From Laceyella sediminis (GTDB lineage: Bacteria; Bacillota; Bacilli; Thermoactinomycetales; Thermoactinomycetaceae), in assembly GCF_003003125.1 (NCBI RefSeq), contig NZ_PVTZ01000013.1, forward strand, positions 1 through 64,000: 64,000 nt of DNA. The letters run 5' to 3'. The stretch's first letter is position 1. Every line of letters begins with the position of its first letter. The notes below the pieces were generated by a model, which had not been told where the DNA came from, did not search any database, and saw only the letters and a list, made by a program, of their open reading frames with translations. Shown piece by piece: positions 62,291 to 64,000 of this stretch. The position numbers were made by a program, and so were the translations under genes.

Positions 62291-62318
62291 CCGCAGACCA
62301 TGATCCTGCGGTTTTTTC
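62291..62318 (+). terminator. hairpin terminator upstream of the CBS gene
   Basis: CCGCAG pairs with CTGCGG across nine bases and is followed by TTTTTT. It belongs to whatever transcript crosses the repeat-derived segment. Confidence 0.6.
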
Positions 62319-62370
62319 ATATTCAAAAGAGAACGCCTTTTTACACTATCTCGCAAAAGGGGTTACCGAT

Positions 62371-62892
62371 ATGTTTGCCAAAAACGCTTACCTATTTTCA
62401 CAAGGAATTGAATCGTTGATCATTCCCAAAGAATGTGTGACCACCGTTCATCCTGAGTTGTCACTGGATCAAGCGCTGCGGGTGTTGACAAAGGAAAAGC
62501 TGAGCTCCGTTCCGGTCATCAATGATGCGGGCGAGGTGGAGGGAGTCATCAGCAAAACCAACATCTTGGATTTTGTCCAACAATTAAACCAGCGCGAAGG
62601 CGATTTCTCCGGATTAAAAGAACATGCGGTGAAAGAAGCGATGAACAAAACTTGTCTGGGGATCTTGGCCAACTCCATCTTCTCGTTTGCGTTTGAAGTG
62701 TTGCTCAATCATTCTTACACGCCCATCATCGATGTCAAAGGGCGTTTCTTGGGCATTTTGACCCGGAAAGTGATGATGGAGCAAGTGATTGAGTTCTTTG
62801 GGGCCGAACCGTTGCCAGGCGACGGCCTGTCGGTGAACAAAGCGAATGAGAAAAGGAAATGGAAAGTCAAACATAAGAAGTTCTTTTCTTGA
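62371..62892 (+). CDS. CBS-pair domain protein (possibly DarB-like)
   Basis: A 173-residue cytosolic protein: first CBS motif LDQALRVLTKEKLSSVPVIN followed by DAGEVEGVISKTNILDF, then a linker and second CBS motif SYTPIIDVKGRFLGILTRKV, and a basic C-terminal tail (ANEKRKWKVKHKKFFS). The order and sizes resemble B. subtilis YkuL/DarB, a c-di-AMP-binding CBS protein, but CBS domains also bind AMP, ATP or SAM. ATG 62371 follows AAAAGGGGTTACCGAT. The longer frame to 62218 runs through repeat-derived sequence and is rejected. Confidence 0.83.
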   Translation: MFAKNAYLFSQGIESLIIPKECVTTVHPELSLDQALRVLTKEKLSSVPVINDAGEVEGVISKTNILDFVQQLNQREGDFSGLKEHAVKEAMNKTCLGILANSIFSFAFEVLLNHSYTPIIDVKGRFLGILTRKVMMEQVIEFFGAEPLPGDGLSVNKANEKRKWKVKHKKFFS

Positions 62893-63016
62893 ACCATTAC
62901 CCCATGCATGTGAGAGAGGATTTGCAGGGAGTTGTTGTTGCTAAGGAACCCGGAGTGTGCATGGGGCTTAAACTTCGGTTTACCGTTGCAAGGAGACAGT
63001 CCCTTTTTTATTTAAG

Positions 63017-63076
63017 ATCACAATCATTTAAGGAGGATGTCATAGCTCCTACCTTAAATGATTGTGATTTTTTTTA
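63017..63076 (+). terminator. very long terminator hairpin
   Basis: ATCACAATCATTTAAGG (63017-63033) pairs perfectly with CCTTAAATGATTGTGAT (63052-63068), with inner AGGA/TCCT pairing, and is followed by eight Ts. It ends the CBS gene transcript and also lies downstream of the convergent SulP gene. Confidence 0.9.
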
Positions 63077-63133
63077 CCCACCATGTACGCGATGGCCACC
63101 TTGTTCGGATCGAGAGATTGCGGGGCTTGGTAC

Positions 63134-64000
63134 TCATCTAGCCGCTCGCTGAGGGATGTCGGCTTGTTGCTCAGCAAACCGAAGTGCGTCATCCAATTGG
63201 CTGAAAAAGTGCTCCGAACCGATTTTGCGCATCCAACCGGCGCGTTGTAGCACTTGTCGGGGTTGGTCATTGAGGCCGCTGATAAGCAGTGTGTTGCCTT
63301 GCTTATGGCATTTCTCGACTAGTTTGGCGAATATCGCTTCTCCAGTCGCGTCCAGATAGGGAACATGGTTCATGCACAAGACCAATGTTTGACGGTCGGG
63401 GAGGTCTTGGATGGATGACATGAACCGTTTTGCCGAGCCGAAGAAAAGAGGTCCTTCGACATGTACCACACGCACGTGCGAGTGAGGGGACGATTTCACT
63501 TTCAACGTTGCGGTATCGGAGGCGACCTGCGGTTGGATGATTAAGGCTTTGCTCATTTTGATGACAAACAGGATGACGGACAAGCCGATGCCGCCTAACA
63601 CACCGAGGGTCAAATCCGTCAACACGGTTAGCGTGAAGGTGAGCAGAAGAACGGCGGCATCCCCAGATTTGCTTTTAAGGATATGGACGAATTCGTTTCG
63701 TTCGGACATATTCCAAGCGACGAACATCAAGATAGGTGCCATGCTGGACAGTGGGATTTGAGAGGCGAGCGGCGCGAACGCAAGCAAGACGAGCAAGACA
63801 AACAGGCTATGTACGATGCCTGAGACGGGGGATTGGGCGCCATTTTTAATGTTAGTTGCGGTGCGCGCGATGGCTCCGGTGGCTGGAATGCCCCCGAACA
63901 AAGGAGTGACCATGTTGGCGATCCCCTGACCGATCAATTCCCGATTGCTGTGGTGCTTGGTGTTTCCCATGTTGTCGGCGACCAGCGCGGACAGCAATGA
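63134..64000 (-). CDS. SulP family anion transporter with STAS domain (partial)
   Basis: The window holds the C-terminal part, at least 289 codons. The frame is open to base 64000, so the N-terminal half lies beyond the window. The last membrane helices include ELIGQGIANMVTPLFGGIPA (with TGAIARTATNI), the conserved SulP region, and the cytoplasmic STAS domain (about the last 100 residues; VRVVHVEGPLFFGSAKRFMS, CMNHVPYLDATGEAIFA). It may carry sulfate, bicarbonate or other anions; the substrate is not clear from this part. Confidence 0.93.
   Translation of the reverse strand, partial: SLLSALVADNMGNTKHHSNRELIGQGIANMVTPLFGGIPATGAIARTATNIKNGAQSPVSGIVHSLFVLLVLLAFAPLASQIPLSSMAPILMFVAWNMSERNEFVHILKSKSGDAAVLLLTFTLTVLTDLTLGVLGGIGLSVILFVIKMSKALIIQPQVASDTATLKVKSSPHSHVRVVHVEGPLFFGSAKRFMSSIQDLPDRQTLVLCMNHVPYLDATGEAIFAKLVEKCHKQGNTLLISGLNDQPRQVLQRAGWMRKIGSEHFFSQLDDALRFAEQQADIPQRAAR

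Noticed and set aside
62218-62370. N-terminal extension of the CBS-domain gene
   Set aside because: This part of the frame runs through MITE-like sequence and a terminator hairpin, and a good ribosome site lies just before ATG 62371.

Overview
The window comes from an endospore-forming member of the Bacillota, most likely order Bacillales. The evidence is two tricistronic gerA-type germinant receptor operons, a spoVAC-spoVAD-spoVAEb operon, a CdaS-type sporulation diadenylate cyclase, a yuaF-floT pair, strong AGGAGG ribosome sites with many GTG/TTG starts, and compact T-tailed terminators. The set of secreted enzymes and the moderate base composition would fit a Thermoactinomycetaceae-like bacterium, but that is only a guess. 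No tRNA, rRNA, CRISPR array or complete insertion sequence was seen.

Layout. 0.2-2.1 kb: a cytochrome P450 divergent from a PadR repressor, with a clear palindromic operator between them. 2.2-6.0 kb: gerA operon 1 (minus strand). 6.3-14.6 kb: a complete four-gene type II Wadjet (JetABCD) plasmid-defence operon, followed by an unrecognised 195-residue protein with its own promoter region. 15-19 kb: an accessory zone with a deleted polysaccharide deacetylase, a secreted GH64-like glucanase, a truncated trmB, a MITE-like element and small orphan proteins. 19.1-24.8 kb: an ECF sigma factor, its anti-sigma factor and an ABC exporter, then a PadR-DUF1700-DUF4097 operon. 24.8-26.4 kb: remnants of a TPR regulator with tiny ORFs and strong palindromes, and a tight divergent pair of small genes. 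26.6-35 kb: a TVP38-like membrane protein, CopZ, an erythromycin-esterase-like secreted protein, a glutamyl endopeptidase, topoisomerase III and a YitT protein.

35.2-39.0 kb: gerA operon 2 (minus strand), whose C subunit lacks the lipobox cysteine. 39.0-40.4 kb: a zinc/cobalt exporter with 15 consecutive histidines and its CzrA-type ArsR repressor. 40.5-44.9 kb: a two-component system and a large lipoprotein glycosidase. 45-53.4 kb: an RraA-like protein, two MFS transporters (one with a MarR regulator), flotillin/NfeD, Cu-Zn superoxide dismutase and a LigB-type dioxygenase. 53.7-55.8 kb: an acyl-CoA synthetase and a GNAT acetyltransferase. 55.9-58.9 kb: CdaS, a c-di-AMP (ydaO) riboswitch and KimA. 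58.9-62.0 kb: a DUF1657 protein divergent from a DUF421/DUF1657-spoVAC-spoVAD-spoVAEb operon that resembles the mobile spoVA2mob heat-resistance operon. 62.4-64 kb: a CBS-domain protein and the end of a SulP transporter.

Three themes stand out. The first is spore biology: two germinant receptors, a dipicolinate channel and a sporulation c-di-AMP synthase. The second is second-messenger and potassium control (CdaS, the riboswitch and KimA, perhaps the CBS protein). The third is defence and genome plasticity: Wadjet, short dispersed repeats and several truncated genes. Wadjet is a described family. The parts with no description known to me are the gene next to Wadjet, the TPR/short-ORF cassette at 24.9-25.7 kb, and some structured intergenic regions.
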